In this document: positions 34,239 through 43,401 of the stretch, in pieces
How positions within the stretch are numbered: the stretch's first letter is position 1
How the letters are laid out: each line of letters begins with the position of its first letter
Assembly: GCA_946497035.1 (NCBI GenBank)
Contig: CAMMIW010000010.1
Span: 18,836 to 82,835, forward strand
Reading direction: 5' to 3'
DNA length: 64,000 nt
Origin: an uncultured Eubacteriaceae bacterium
Lineage (GTDB): Bacteria > Bacillota > Clostridia > Lachnospirales > CAG-274
Position numbers and translations under genes: made by a program
Notes under the pieces: generated by a model
The model's database searches: none
Told to the model about the DNA's origin: nothing
What the model saw: only the letters and a program-made list of their open reading frames with translations

Positions 34239-34277
34239 GATAGGAAAATGATAGGTTTTTGATAGGAAAGTGATAGG
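34239..34277 (+). repeat. Four 11-bp-phased GATAGG repeats
   Basis: GATAGG at 34,239, 34,250, 34,261 and 34,272, separated alternately by AAAAT/AAAGT and TTTTT, so the period is exactly 11 bases, one DNA turn. All sites face the same side of the helix, a hallmark of cooperative protein binding. Confidence 0.85.
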
Positions 34278-34298
34278 TTTTTTTAAAAAATCTATGAT
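34270..34298 (+). promoter_or_regulatory. Probable promoter of the transfer operon
   Basis: GTGATA (34,270-34,275, inside the last GATAGG repeat), a 17-base spacer and TATGAT (34,293-34,298). The -35 element is poor, as expected if an activator bound to the repeats is needed. Confidence 0.45.
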
Positions 34299-34439
34299 AC
34301 AATACTAATATGGAATTTTATATATTTGCTTTATATATTTTTTAGTTTTTTAAATTTCTTTTCTATTTTTTGATTATGGTATCTTTATCTCTCCTTTATA
34401 CATAGATTTAAAAGATAAATATATATGTTCCAAATGATT

Positions 34440-34476
34440 AAAAGCATTTCAAAAAATTTTTGAGATGCTTTTTTTA
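34440..34476 (+). terminator. Leader terminator before the transfer genes
   Basis: AAAGCATTTCAAAAA pairs with TTTTTGAGATGCTTT and is followed by a T-run. It stands about 140 bases into the leader from the promoter above and 115 bases before pcfB, so readthrough or antitermination would be required. Confidence 0.7.
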
Positions 34477-34590
34477 TTGAAAAAAATGAAAGGTGGTGGA
34501 TTAGCTTTATGTAAAAAATACACCTAAAGAGTTACATATAGTTAATAGGTTGGATAATAGTATAAAAATATTAAACAAGGAGTGATGTAT

Positions 34591-35079
34591 TTGAATATAC
34601 AAGAAGAAAACAACCAAAAGTTAGTAAGGTTAAATGTAGAAATTAGTAAGTTTTCTTTAAAAGTTTTAATGAACTTTTTTAAAAATGCTAAAAAGAAAAT
34701 AGGTACTAAAATAGAAGATAATAAAACTAACTATAAATTAAAAGACCTTGTGAAAAAGGAAAAAAATCTAACAAAAATAGACTTATCAAATTTAAAAGAT
34801 AATGATTTAAAAGACTTTCATTTAATAGCAAAAAAATGTGGCTTAAAATACTCATTAGTAAAAGATACAGAAAGAAATATGTATACATTTTTCTTTAATG
34901 CAAAAAGTGCCGATATGTATAACTATGTTGCTAAGGAACTAGAAAAAAGATTAGATGAAAAAATGAAATTGCCTAGTATAAAAGAACAGATGGAAAAAGC
35001 TCAATTTATATCTAAAGAAATAAATGCTCCTAAATTAGATATAAATATAGAAAATAAAGCTCCAAAACTTTCAAGGTAA
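34591..35079 (+). CDS. PcfB / DUF3801 conjugation protein
   Basis: 162 residues. The DUF3801 core spans about 10-125: LVRLNVEISKFSLKVLMNF, LKDFHLIAKKCGLKYSLVKD and the ending TFFFNAKSADMYNYVAKEL. PcfB of enterococcal plasmid pCF10 is an accessory that works with the coupling protein. A TTG start at 34,591 is preferred because AAGGAG is eight bases upstream, whereas GTG and ATG codons just before overlap that site. The coupling protein gene follows after 14 bases, the usual order. Confidence 0.8.
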   Translation: MNIQEENNQKLVRLNVEISKFSLKVLMNFFKNAKKKIGTKIEDNKTNYKLKDLVKKEKNLTKIDLSNLKDNDLKDFHLIAKKCGLKYSLVKDTERNMYTFFFNAKSADMYNYVAKELEKRLDEKMKLPSIKEQMEKAQFISKEINAPKLDINIENKAPKLSR

Positions 35080-35093
35080 CAAGGTAATATATT

Positions 35094-36890
35094 ATGAAAG
35101 AAAAATTAAAAGAAAATTTAGTACCTATATTGTTAGTTTTTTTACTTTTTATATTTTTTAATAAGTATTCGGAAGCGATTAGAAATAGTCAAGAAGAAGA
35201 TTTTATAAATAAAATAGTATTTAGTCTTTTAGAAGTTAAAAATATGTTTAAAAATGGGCTAATTAGCTTTAACTTTAAAGATATATTAGCAGGTATATTT
35301 ATGCCACTTATATTATATGGTATCGCTACGATGAACCCTAGTAAAAATTATAAAAATGGTATAGAATACGGCTCTGCTAGTTGGGGAAACAAAAAAGATA
35401 TATTACCATTTATTGACCAAAAAAATTTTAATAATAATGTATTACTTAGCCAAACAGAACAACTAACTATGTCTTCAAGACCTAAAAAGATAAAATATGC
35501 AAGAAATAAAAATATACTTATAGTTGGTGGTTCTGGCAGTGGTAAAACAAGGTTTTTCGTAAAACCAAACTTAATGCAAATGCACTCAAGTTATGTTGTA
35601 ACAGACCCTAAAGGAACGATAGTTATTGAGTGTGGTAAAATGCTAAAAGATAATGGATATGATTTAAAAATTTTAAATACAATAAACTTCAAAAAATCTA
35701 TGAAATATAATCCTTTTGCTTATATAAAAAATGAAAAAGATGTATTAAAGTTTGTAGAAACATTGGTAGCTAATACTCAAGGAAGTGGAGCTAAAGAAGA
35801 TTTTTGGGTAAAAGCAGAAAAGTTATACTATACGGCACTAGTTGGATACATAATGACACAATTACCAGAGAAAGAAAGAAATATGTCTACATTATTATAT
35901 TTAGTAAACAATTCACAAGCTAGTGAGCAAGATGAAAATTTTAAAAATCCAGTAGATTTACGTTTTGAAGAATTAGAGAAAAAAGACCCTAATCATTTTG
36001 CTGTTGGACAATATAAAAAGTTTAAATTAGCTAGTGGAGAAACAACTAAAAGTATATTAATCAGTTGTGCTACAAGATTATCCCCTTTTGATATACCATC
36101 ATTAAAAGAATTAACTGAATATGATGATATGAATTTAGATACATTAGGAGATAAAAAAACTGCATTATTTGTAATTATATCCGATACAGACGCAACATTT
36201 AATTTTTTGGTGAGCATAATGTATACTCAATTATTTAATTTATTGTGTGAAAAAGCAGATGATGTATATGATGGTAGATTACCTGTACACGTGAGATTTT
36301 TACTAGATGAGTTTGCAAATATAGGACAAATACCTAATTTTGATAAGCTTATAGCTACAATAAGAAGTAGAGAATTGTCGGCTAGTATAATTCTTCAAAC
36401 AAAAAGCCAATTAAAATCTATTTATAAAGAAAATGCAGATACAATAGTTGGTAACTGTGATACTACATTATTTTTAGGTGGTGGAGAAGAAACAACACTA
36501 AAAGATATGTCGGAAGTATTGGGAAAAGAAACAATAGATATATTAAATAATTCATTAAGTCGTGGGCAAAGCTCATCTTATAGTACAAGTTATCAAAAAA
36601 TGGGCAGAGAGCTTATGAGTAAAAATGAGTTATTTGAAATGGATGGTGCAAAGTGTATAGTTAGAATAAGGGGTGCAAAGCCTTTTTTATCTAATAAATT
36701 TGATATAACTAAGCATAAAAACTATAAATTACTTTTAGATAGTGATGATAAAAATAAGTTTGATGTAGAAAAATATTTAAAATCTTTAGAACCAAACTTA
36801 AAAATGGGAGTTAATGATGAAGTAATTTATGAAGAAACTTATGCAGATGATATAGCAAAAGGTTTAGAAGAGTTTAAAAATCTTACATAA
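35094..36890 (+). CDS. VirD4/TraG-type type IV coupling protein
   Basis: 598 residues. Two N-terminal membrane helices (about 10-28 and 60-80) precede YGSASWGNKKDI, a Walker A loop VGGSGSGKTRFF near residue 145, the conserved VVTDPKGTIVIECG, Walker B-like FLLDEFANIGQIP and the SIILQTKSQLKSIY motif, all typical of TraG/VirD4 ATPases in Gram-positive elements. It recruits the relaxase-DNA complex to the transfer channel. It is flanked by PcfB and PrgI, as in Tn1549 and pCF10 relatives. Confidence 0.95.
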   Translation: MKEKLKENLVPILLVFLLFIFFNKYSEAIRNSQEEDFINKIVFSLLEVKNMFKNGLISFNFKDILAGIFMPLILYGIATMNPSKNYKNGIEYGSASWGNKKDILPFIDQKNFNNNVLLSQTEQLTMSSRPKKIKYARNKNILIVGGSGSGKTRFFVKPNLMQMHSSYVVTDPKGTIVIECGKMLKDNGYDLKILNTINFKKSMKYNPFAYIKNEKDVLKFVETLVANTQGSGAKEDFWVKAEKLYYTALVGYIMTQLPEKERNMSTLLYLVNNSQASEQDENFKNPVDLRFEELEKKDPNHFAVGQYKKFKLASGETTKSILISCATRLSPFDIPSLKELTEYDDMNLDTLGDKKTALFVIISDTDATFNFLVSIMYTQLFNLLCEKADDVYDGRLPVHVRFLLDEFANIGQIPNFDKLIATIRSRELSASIILQTKSQLKSIYKENADTIVGNCDTTLFLGGGEETTLKDMSEVLGKETIDILNNSLSRGQSSSYSTSYQKMGRELMSKNELFEMDGAKCIVRIRGAKPFLSNKFDITKHKNYKLLLDSDDKNKFDVEKYLKSLEPNLKMGVNDEVIYEETYADDIAKGLEEFKNLT

Positions 36891-36903
36891 AAGGAGATAA
36901 CTT

Positions 36904-37110
36904 ATGAAAAATATAAAAATGATTTCAATAGGAATGGGTATAGCTAGTGCCTTTTTTATAAGTTTATTTATTGTAAAAAGAATACTAGATAATAAACAAA
37001 ACGGAGAAAAATTTATAAGAGAAAATTTTCTATTAGAAGAAGATGATGATGAAGAAAACTATACTTTAAATAAATATGGGATTTTTGAGTTTCCAGAAGA
37101 AGATGATTAA
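36904..37110 (+). CDS. Small membrane protein of the transfer operon
   Basis: 68 residues: one N-terminal membrane span (ISIGMGIASAFFISLFIV) and a strongly acidic tail (LLEEDDDEENY, EFPEEDD). GGAG is before the ATG. It lies between coupling protein and PrgI. No family name can be supported. Confidence 0.6.
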   Translation: MKNIKMISIGMGIASAFFISLFIVKRILDNKQNGEKFIRENFLLEEDDDEENYTLNKYGIFEFPEEDD

Positions 37111-37129
37111 TAAAAGGAATGAATACAAA

Positions 37130-37492
37130 ATGGACTATGTAAATGTACCAAAAGATATATTAAAAATAAGAGAAAAATATTTAATGGGACTTGGTAAAAG
37201 AGAATTAATAAGTTTAGCAGTGGCAGGTGTTGTTGGATTACCCTTATATTTTAAATTTAAAGATTTAATAGGAGTACAAGCAATATATGTTATGCTTATT
37301 GTAATAATACCAATTATATTTGCAGGTTTTTATGAAGATGATGGTATATATTTAGAAAAAAAGGTATGGTATATAATAAAATTTTATACTAGTAAGCCAA
37401 TAAGAGTTTACAAATCTAATAACTTTTACAAACAAATTGAAAATAAGGCTATTTTAAATAAAAAACTTATAAAAGTAATTAAGAGAAAATAA
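37130..37492 (+). CDS. PrgI-family transfer-channel protein
   Basis: 120 residues: MDYVNVPKDILKIREKYLMG at the N-terminus, then GKRELISLAVAGVVGLPLY and a second hydrophobic helix, then YEDDGIYLEKKVWYIIKFY. This two-helix layout with the 'R-P-I-R-x-Y' like end (KPIRVYKSN) is that of PrgI proteins, VirB3-like partners of VirB4. The start at 37,130 follows AAAGGAA; the longer frame from 37,076 overlaps the previous gene without a site. Confidence 0.8.
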   Translation: MDYVNVPKDILKIREKYLMGLGKRELISLAVAGVVGLPLYFKFKDLIGVQAIYVMLIVIIPIIFAGFYEDDGIYLEKKVWYIIKFYTSKPIRVYKSNNFYKQIENKAILNKKLIKVIKRK

Positions 37493-37700
37493 AAGTTTAT
37501 AAGAATTTATAAGAGAAAATAAAACTTAATCAAAGAATAGCAGAAAAAATAAAAGAAAATAAGAATTTATAAAAGTTTGTAAGAGTTTATAAGAAAATGT
37601 AAAAGTTAAGCAGAGAATATAAGAGAACGTAAAAGAAAATAAAAGTATTACATTTTTTGTAAATATTAAATTGAAAGGTGTGATTTGAATTTTATTTTTT
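37493..37700 (+). repeat. Purine-rich degenerate repeat tract
   Basis: About 200 bases between prgI and virB4, almost free of C, with many copies of TTTATAAG, TTTGTAAG and AGAAAATAAAAG words at irregular 10-15 base spacing and stops in all frames. A strand this purine-biased could form unusual structure or bind protein. I see no gene. Confidence 0.5.
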
Positions 37701-37745
37701 AATAATAGTAAAAAAAGAAAAATAAATACAACTAAACTTAATAAA

Positions 37746-40094
37746 ATGAATTTAACTTCTTCCCAAAGAAGAAAAATAAATCAAATTATTAGGGAAAGTA
37801 ATACAAAAAATAAAGATAGCACTCAAAATATGCTATGTTTTGATGAAATATTAAAAAATGGTATTTGTGTTGTTGGTAAAAATATATATTCTAAAACTAT
37901 AAGATTTTTTGATATTAACTATTTATTATCTAATAATGAAGATAAAGTAGCTATTTTTGATAATTATTGTGAGTTTTTAAATTATTTTGATAATAAAATC
38001 AAAGTACAATTAACATTTTATAATCAAGAAATGGATACTTCCGAATTTTATAAACACATTAATATAAAGATGCAAAATGATAACTTTAACTACTTAAGAG
38101 AAGAATATTTAGAAATGTTAAAAAATCAATTAGAAAAAGGTAATAATGGTATAGTTAAATCTAAATATATTACTTTTTCTGTTGAAGATGAAGACTATAA
38201 AAGGGCTAAAGCTAGATTAGAACGTATTGAACTGGATATGTTAAATAACTTTAAAATGATGGGAGTGTTGGCAGAAAGTTTAAATGGCTATGAAAGGTTA
38301 GAAATTTTATATAATATTTTTTATCCAAAAGAAAAATTTATATTTAACTACAATATGATAAAAGATACTGGACTAACAACTAAAGATTTTGTTGCTCCTA
38401 TGTCAACTAAAATAGATATTAAAAATATTCAATTAGGTAGTAAATATTGTTCTAGTTTTTATTTACAAATAGTAGTTAAAGAAATGGCAGATAGAATATT
38501 AGCCGACTTTTTGGATATAGAAAACAATTTGCTTTTAAATATTCATTTAAAAACGATAGACCAAGTAGAAGCTATAAAAATTGTTCAACGAAAAAGAATG
38601 GACGTTGAGGGTCAAAAGGTTGAAAGTCAAAAAAAGGCATTAGCAAATGGTTATGATATGGACATTTTACCTTTAGAACTACAAGAAAATATTGATGAAA
38701 CGACTAGCTTATTAGAAATGCTAAAAAGTAGGCACGAACATCTATTTTTAGCAACTGTAATAATAACATCTTTTGCAGATAGTAAAGAAGATTTAGAAAA
38801 TGTAAATATGCAATTAAAGGGTGTAGCTCAAAAACATAGTTGTAATTTAAGATGTTTAGAGTATCAACAAGAACAAGCTTTAAATTCTAGTTTACCAATA
38901 GGTAACAACTTAATTGAGATAGAAAGAACGTTAACTACAACATCTACGGCTATATTTGTCCCCTTTACTACTGAAGAACTTTTTTCTTCTAGTAAAGAAA
39001 GTCTTTACTATGGTTTAAATGCACTATCTAACAATGTTATTTTTGCCGATAGAAAAGAACTAAAAAATCCTAATGGCTTAATTTTAGGAACGCCAGGCTC
39101 TGGTAAATCATTTAGTGCAAAAAGAGAAATAACAAATGCTTTTTTAGTAACAGATGATGATATTATGATATGCGACCCTGAAAATGAATTTTCAAATTTA
39201 ACACAGGCTTTTGGTGGACAAGTAATAAATATTAGTCCTAATTCTAAAGATTATGTAAATATTATGGATATAAACTTAAATTACTCTGATGATGATAATC
39301 CATTAACATTAAAGAGTGATTTTTTATTGGCTTTTTTTGAATTAGTTTGTGCAGGAAAGGACGGTTTAAATGCAGTTGAAAAGTCTATTATAGATAGGTG
39401 TGTTAAATTAGTATATCAAGATTATTTAGCCAATCCTATCGATAAAAATGTACCTATATTAGAAGATTTATATAATTTAATTAAAAAACAAGATGAACCA
39501 GAAGCTAAAAATTTAGCAGTATCTTTAGAAATTTATGTTACAGGTAATTTTAATTATTTTAATAACAAGACTAATGTTGACATAAACAATAGGCTTGTTT
39601 CTTTTAATATTAAAGATTTAGGTAACCAAATTAAAAAGATAGGAATGCTCGTTGTTCAAGACCAAATATGGAATAGAATATCGCAAAATAGAGATTTAAA
39701 AAAATCTACAAGGTATTATATAGATGAGTTTCACTTACAATTAAAAGAACAACAGACGGCAAGTTATAGTGTAGAAGTATGGAAAAGAGCTAGAAAATAT
39801 GGGGGTATACCAACAGGTATAACTCAAAATGTTAAAGACTTTTTAGCTTCTAAAGAAGTTGAAAATATATTTGAAAATAGTGATTTTGTATATATGCTTA
39901 ATCAAGGTGGTGGAGATAGAGAAATACTTGCAAGACAATTAAATATTTCTGCTACACAGTTAAGTTATATTACAGATAGTCAAGTAGGTTGTGGTTTAAT
40001 TAAATATAGTGGAATTATTATACCTTTTGTAGATAGATTTCCTAAAGATACACAACTATATAAAATGATGACAACAAAATTAAATGAAAATTAG
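37746..40094 (+). CDS. VirB4/TraE-type conjugation ATPase
   Basis: 782 residues. The C-terminal ATPase shows Walker A ILGTPGSGKSFSAKRE near residue 450, the following MICDPENEFS, and Walker B RYYIDEFHLQL near 660, with ARKYGGIPTGITQN downstream. It energises the type IV channel. The ATG at 37,746 has no ribosome site. Codons for about 13 further residues (NNSKKRKINTTKLNK) lie in frame upstream, and a TTG start with GAAAGGTG before it is out of frame by one base in a T6 run near 37,700. The natural N-terminus may therefore be longer. Confidence 0.93.
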   Translation: MNLTSSQRRKINQIIRESNTKNKDSTQNMLCFDEILKNGICVVGKNIYSKTIRFFDINYLLSNNEDKVAIFDNYCEFLNYFDNKIKVQLTFYNQEMDTSEFYKHINIKMQNDNFNYLREEYLEMLKNQLEKGNNGIVKSKYITFSVEDEDYKRAKARLERIELDMLNNFKMMGVLAESLNGYERLEILYNIFYPKEKFIFNYNMIKDTGLTTKDFVAPMSTKIDIKNIQLGSKYCSSFYLQIVVKEMADRILADFLDIENNLLLNIHLKTIDQVEAIKIVQRKRMDVEGQKVESQKKALANGYDMDILPLELQENIDETTSLLEMLKSRHEHLFLATVIITSFADSKEDLENVNMQLKGVAQKHSCNLRCLEYQQEQALNSSLPIGNNLIEIERTLTTTSTAIFVPFTTEELFSSSKESLYYGLNALSNNVIFADRKELKNPNGLILGTPGSGKSFSAKREITNAFLVTDDDIMICDPENEFSNLTQAFGGQVINISPNSKDYVNIMDINLNYSDDDNPLTLKSDFLLAFFELVCAGKDGLNAVEKSIIDRCVKLVYQDYLANPIDKNVPILEDLYNLIKKQDEPEAKNLAVSLEIYVTGNFNYFNNKTNVDINNRLVSFNIKDLGNQIKKIGMLVVQDQIWNRISQNRDLKKSTRYYIDEFHLQLKEQQTASYSVEVWKRARKYGGIPTGITQNVKDFLASKEVENIFENSDFVYMLNQGGGDREILARQLNISATQLSYITDSQVGCGLIKYSGIIIPFVDRFPKDTQLYKMMTTKLNEN

Positions 40095-40110
40095 AAAGGA
40101 AAAAATCAAA

Positions 40111-40377
40111 ATGTACAATTTTTTAAATAATATGGTAATGTTAAGTGTTCAATCAAGAGCAGGTAGTCCTGCATCATTTATAAATGAAGCACTAACTGTA
40201 ATAACAGGTATTATAGGTGGAGCAATTGCAGGGCTTGGTGTCTTGCATTTAATAATGGCTTTTAGAGAACAAAATCCAGCTGGTAAACAAAATTCTTTTT
40301 TAGAGATAGCTTCTGGTTGTGCTATTCTTTTTTTAGGACCTAAAATAGCAGAGTTTATCGTAAGCTATTTTAATTAG
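40111..40377 (+). CDS. Maff2-family small membrane protein (VirB2/TrbC-like)
   Basis: 88 residues with two hydrophobic helices (INEALTVITGIIGGAIAGLG and EIASGCAILFLGPKIAEF) joined by a polar MAFREQNPAGKQN turn. This is the Maff2 family pattern of conjugative elements, probably a pilin-like channel subunit. The start at 40,111 has AGAAAGGAA upstream; the stop of virB4 overlaps this site. It is followed by the VirB6-like gene. Confidence 0.75.
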   Translation: MYNFLNNMVMLSVQSRAGSPASFINEALTVITGIIGGAIAGLGVLHLIMAFREQNPAGKQNSFLEIASGCAILFLGPKIAEFIVSYFN

Positions 40378-40401
40378 TCCTAAAATAAGCGAGGTGTTGC
40401 T

Positions 40402-41271
40402 ATGTTTGAAATGATAGGAGATTTCTTTTCAAAGCTAATAGCAGAACTGTGTAGAAATGGTTTAGAAAATATATTTAACAATATAAATGCTACGGCAGAA
40501 AATATAGGAGATGAACTTGGTACAAATCCTGCCGACTATAACCCTGCAATATTTTCACTTTTGGAAAGACTATCGGAAACGGTAATATTGCCAATAGCAG
40601 GTATGATTTTAACAGTAGTTATAATAATTAATTTATTTAATAGTGTTTTAGATGAAAGACAAAGAAAAGACCCTTTTGAACTTTATATAAAGTTTTTTCT
40701 AAAAACAATAATAGCTATATTATTAACAACAAATGCCTTTAAAATAACTAACTACATATTAGAAATGGGACAAGGAATAGTAGAAAAGGCTATACAAGTA
40801 TTAAATAATGATGCAGTAATAAATCTAAATGAAAATTTAGATAACTTTCAAGCCTTTTTGGAAACTTTGAGTGTAGGAAAAACTATATTAATAGGCTTAA
40901 CATTATTTATTACCTATATAATTATATGGATAATACATATATTATCATATGTTGTAATATTAGGTAGGTTTATTGAAATATTTATGAGAATAGCATTAAG
41001 CCCACTAGCTTTTTCTACATTTTTTAGTAGAGAATTTAATGGAATAGGCTTTAATTTTGTAAAAGGAATGATAGCAATAACAATACAAGCATTTTTAATA
41101 ATGGTAGTAATAGCCTTGTATAAAGGTATGCTTGTAAATTTAGTAGTAGATATAAGTACAGAAGAAAGTTTAAATTTATTTTTAATACAAATATTAGCAA
41201 CAAGTATTACACTTATATTCTCATTATTCCAAACAAACAGAATAGCAAATAGTATATTTAATGCTAATTAA
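40402..41271 (+). CDS. TrbL/VirB6-like membrane protein of the transfer channel
   Basis: 289 residues with at least six hydrophobic segments, including ILPIAGMILTVVIIINLF, a segment around TIIAILLTTNAF, and IIIWIIHILSYVVIL then RIALSPLAFSTFFSRE. The phrase I-A-L-S-P-L-A-F and the large loop before it are typical of CD0411/TrbL-like VirB6 proteins in Tn1549 relatives. It forms the inner-membrane part of the conjugation channel. GCGAGGTG precedes the ATG. Confidence 0.8.
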   Translation: MFEMIGDFFSKLIAELCRNGLENIFNNINATAENIGDELGTNPADYNPAIFSLLERLSETVILPIAGMILTVVIIINLFNSVLDERQRKDPFELYIKFFLKTIIAILLTTNAFKITNYILEMGQGIVEKAIQVLNNDAVINLNENLDNFQAFLETLSVGKTILIGLTLFITYIIIWIIHILSYVVILGRFIEIFMRIALSPLAFSTFFSREFNGIGFNFVKGMIAITIQAFLIMVVIALYKGMLVNLVVDISTEESLNLFLIQILATSITLIFSLFQTNRIANSIFNAN

Positions 41272-41283
41272 GTAGGTGTTTTT

Positions 41284-43401
41284 ATGGCTAAAGAAAACGC
41301 TAAAAAATCATTAAATAACAGAAAAAATATTGAAATATTAAACAATAAAAATACTAAAAATATAAAATTAAGAAGTCCTAAAATAGAAAATGGTAGATTT
41401 AAAAATAGTAATATTAAATTAGATAAAAACACTATAAAAAAGAAAAATTTTAAAAGGCAGTTAAAAGCTAATATTGTAGCTAATAGTAAAAAAACTATCG
41501 AAAATACTGTTAATATACCAATAGAAAAAAACAAAAATGAGCCAATTATTAAAAATACTATAATTAATAATAAAGATGAATTTAAAAATAGTAATATTAA
41601 TACATTAGGCTCGCCAAATAATATAAAAAATAATAAGAAAAGTAGTATTAATTTAAAAAATCAAGTTATAAGCAAAAAAAGCGATAATAACTTGCAAAAT
41701 AAATTAACTAATAATACTACTAAAAATAAAAAACTTTATAAAAATAAGCAAAATAAAATTTATAAAGAAAAAAATTCTAAAGAACAAGTTAAAAATACAT
41801 TAGAAGATATTAATATATTTACAAATGAAAAGCTAGATGAGTTAGAGAAAGAAGAAAATAAGCCTAATGATAACATAAAAATAAGCAAAAATAAAAAATA
41901 CCAAAGGCTAAAATCTAAAGAAGATAAAAATATAGATGGCATAAATACAGAAAACTTAAATATTGATTTAAAAAATGCTAGTATTGAACAAAAACAAATA
42001 AAATATCGTTTTAAACAACAAAAAATCTATAATAGACTTAAAAAGAAAGATTCTATTAAAGTAGGTATAGAAAGAACACCTATTTATAATGAAGAAAAAG
42101 ATAGTTATGATGATATAAAGAAAAAATTAGTTGTGAAAAAACAAAAAGAAATACGATATGATAAAAGTGTTCCAACTAGATTGAAAAATTATACAGTAGA
42201 TTTAGCAAGGTATAAAATAAAGCAAAAATTTAGGGAAAATGAAGAAGATAATTCTTCAGTAAAGGCTTCAAATAAAATAGGTTTTTTTATTGAAAGGCAA
42301 GTTGTTAATAAATTACGTTCTGGTAATGAAAGAAGACTTTTAAAATATCAAAAATTAGATAAAAAAGTTGAAAATTTAGAATATAAGAAAACTTTAAATA
42401 ATTTAAAAAAAGAGTATAAAAATGATAAAACAACTTATAAAAAAGCCTATAAAAATCTTAGACAACAAAAAAGATTAAATAGAAAAATGCAAAGAAAAAC
42501 CTTTAAAAAAGCAAATATTATAAAAGCTAAAAATTTTTTAGCATTAACAAAAATAAGTACAAATATAATAAACGCTTTATTGTCCTTTAAAGCTATAATA
42601 ATAAGTATAGTAGCAGGTTTATTTTTAGGATTAATAGGCTTTATAGTAGCAATAGTAATATTACTTACTTCTATGGGTGGTGGTGTAGGAAATATTTATG
42701 AAATACAAAAAGCAGAACTCTATTATAGAGAACTAGAAGCAAAAGCAGAATTTTATGATAATAAATATATAGACCACGACCCAATTCATTTAGCGTCATT
42801 TTTAACTTGTTTGTTTGGAGAATTTGTATTTGATGAAAATATACAAAGTTTTTTAGATGAACTTATGCAAAGGCAATATGATGGTAAAAGTTTAGACCAA
42901 TTAGTGAGTGATAGTTTAACAAAAGAACAGTATGAAATGTGGCAACAATTAAATGCAACAAAACTAAATTTAATTAAATATGGTAGTCCATTTCAAGTAG
43001 AATATGAAAGTAGAATAACATCATATATAGGTTATAGAATAAATCCAACATCTAGTACACCAGAACTACAACTACATAAAGGTTTAGATATAGGTATGGC
43101 AGGAGGTACACCAATTTTAGCTATATCCGATGGAACAGTAACAAGAGCTAATTATTCTAGTAGTTTTGGTAATATAGTTGAAATACGCCACGAAGACGGC
43201 TATTTAAGTAAGTATGCACACCAACAGAGATTAAATGTTGTGAAAGGGCAAAAAGTAAAAAAAGGTGATGTTATAGGTTTTGTTGGAACTACTGGAGATA
43301 GTACAGGAAATCACTTACATTTAGAGCTTTATGATGAAAATGGGGAATTTATGAACCCAATATTTGTAATAGAACGAGGTGGAAATACAGAAAATGAATG
43401 A
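41284..43401 (+). CDS. Conjugation cell-wall hydrolase with M23 peptidase domain
   Basis: 705 residues. The first 420 are lysine- and asparagine-rich, low in complexity and presumably cytoplasmic. One membrane helix follows (about 430-460, IIISIVAGLFLGLIGFIVAI), then a helical region and a C-terminal M23 zinc endopeptidase (about 595-690) with HKGLDIGMAGG, ISDGTVTRANYS and GNHLHLEL, carrying the metal His/Asp and the H-x-H ligands. It should open peptidoglycan for the transfer channel. In many relatives this slot has a CHAP or NlpC/P60 enzyme. It overlaps the next gene by eight bases. Confidence 0.88.
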   Translation: MAKENAKKSLNNRKNIEILNNKNTKNIKLRSPKIENGRFKNSNIKLDKNTIKKKNFKRQLKANIVANSKKTIENTVNIPIEKNKNEPIIKNTIINNKDEFKNSNINTLGSPNNIKNNKKSSINLKNQVISKKSDNNLQNKLTNNTTKNKKLYKNKQNKIYKEKNSKEQVKNTLEDINIFTNEKLDELEKEENKPNDNIKISKNKKYQRLKSKEDKNIDGINTENLNIDLKNASIEQKQIKYRFKQQKIYNRLKKKDSIKVGIERTPIYNEEKDSYDDIKKKLVVKKQKEIRYDKSVPTRLKNYTVDLARYKIKQKFRENEEDNSSVKASNKIGFFIERQVVNKLRSGNERRLLKYQKLDKKVENLEYKKTLNNLKKEYKNDKTTYKKAYKNLRQQKRLNRKMQRKTFKKANIIKAKNFLALTKISTNIINALLSFKAIIISIVAGLFLGLIGFIVAIVILLTSMGGGVGNIYEIQKAELYYRELEAKAEFYDNKYIDHDPIHLASFLTCLFGEFVFDENIQSFLDELMQRQYDGKSLDQLVSDSLTKEQYEMWQQLNATKLNLIKYGSPFQVEYESRITSYIGYRINPTSSTPELQLHKGLDIGMAGGTPILAISDGTVTRANYSSSFGNIVEIRHEDGYLSKYAHQQRLNVVKGQKVKKGDVIGFVGTTGDSTGNHLHLELYDENGEFMNPIFVIERGGNTENE

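Noticed and set aside
34239..34277. Considered the GATAGG array as a CRISPR.
   Set aside because: Repeat unit of six bases with five-base spacers is far too short, spacers are homopolymer-like, and no cas genes are near.
34488..34585. Short open frame (about 25 codons, VNRLDNSIKILNKE at its end) just before pcfB.
   Set aside because: No usable start codon lies at the right distance from the GGTGG site, so a gene cannot be supported; it may be a relic.
37493..37700. Considered the purine-rich tract as a decayed lysine-rich gene.
   Set aside because: Stops are frequent in all three plus frames and no fragment resembles a neighbouring protein; repeats describe it better.
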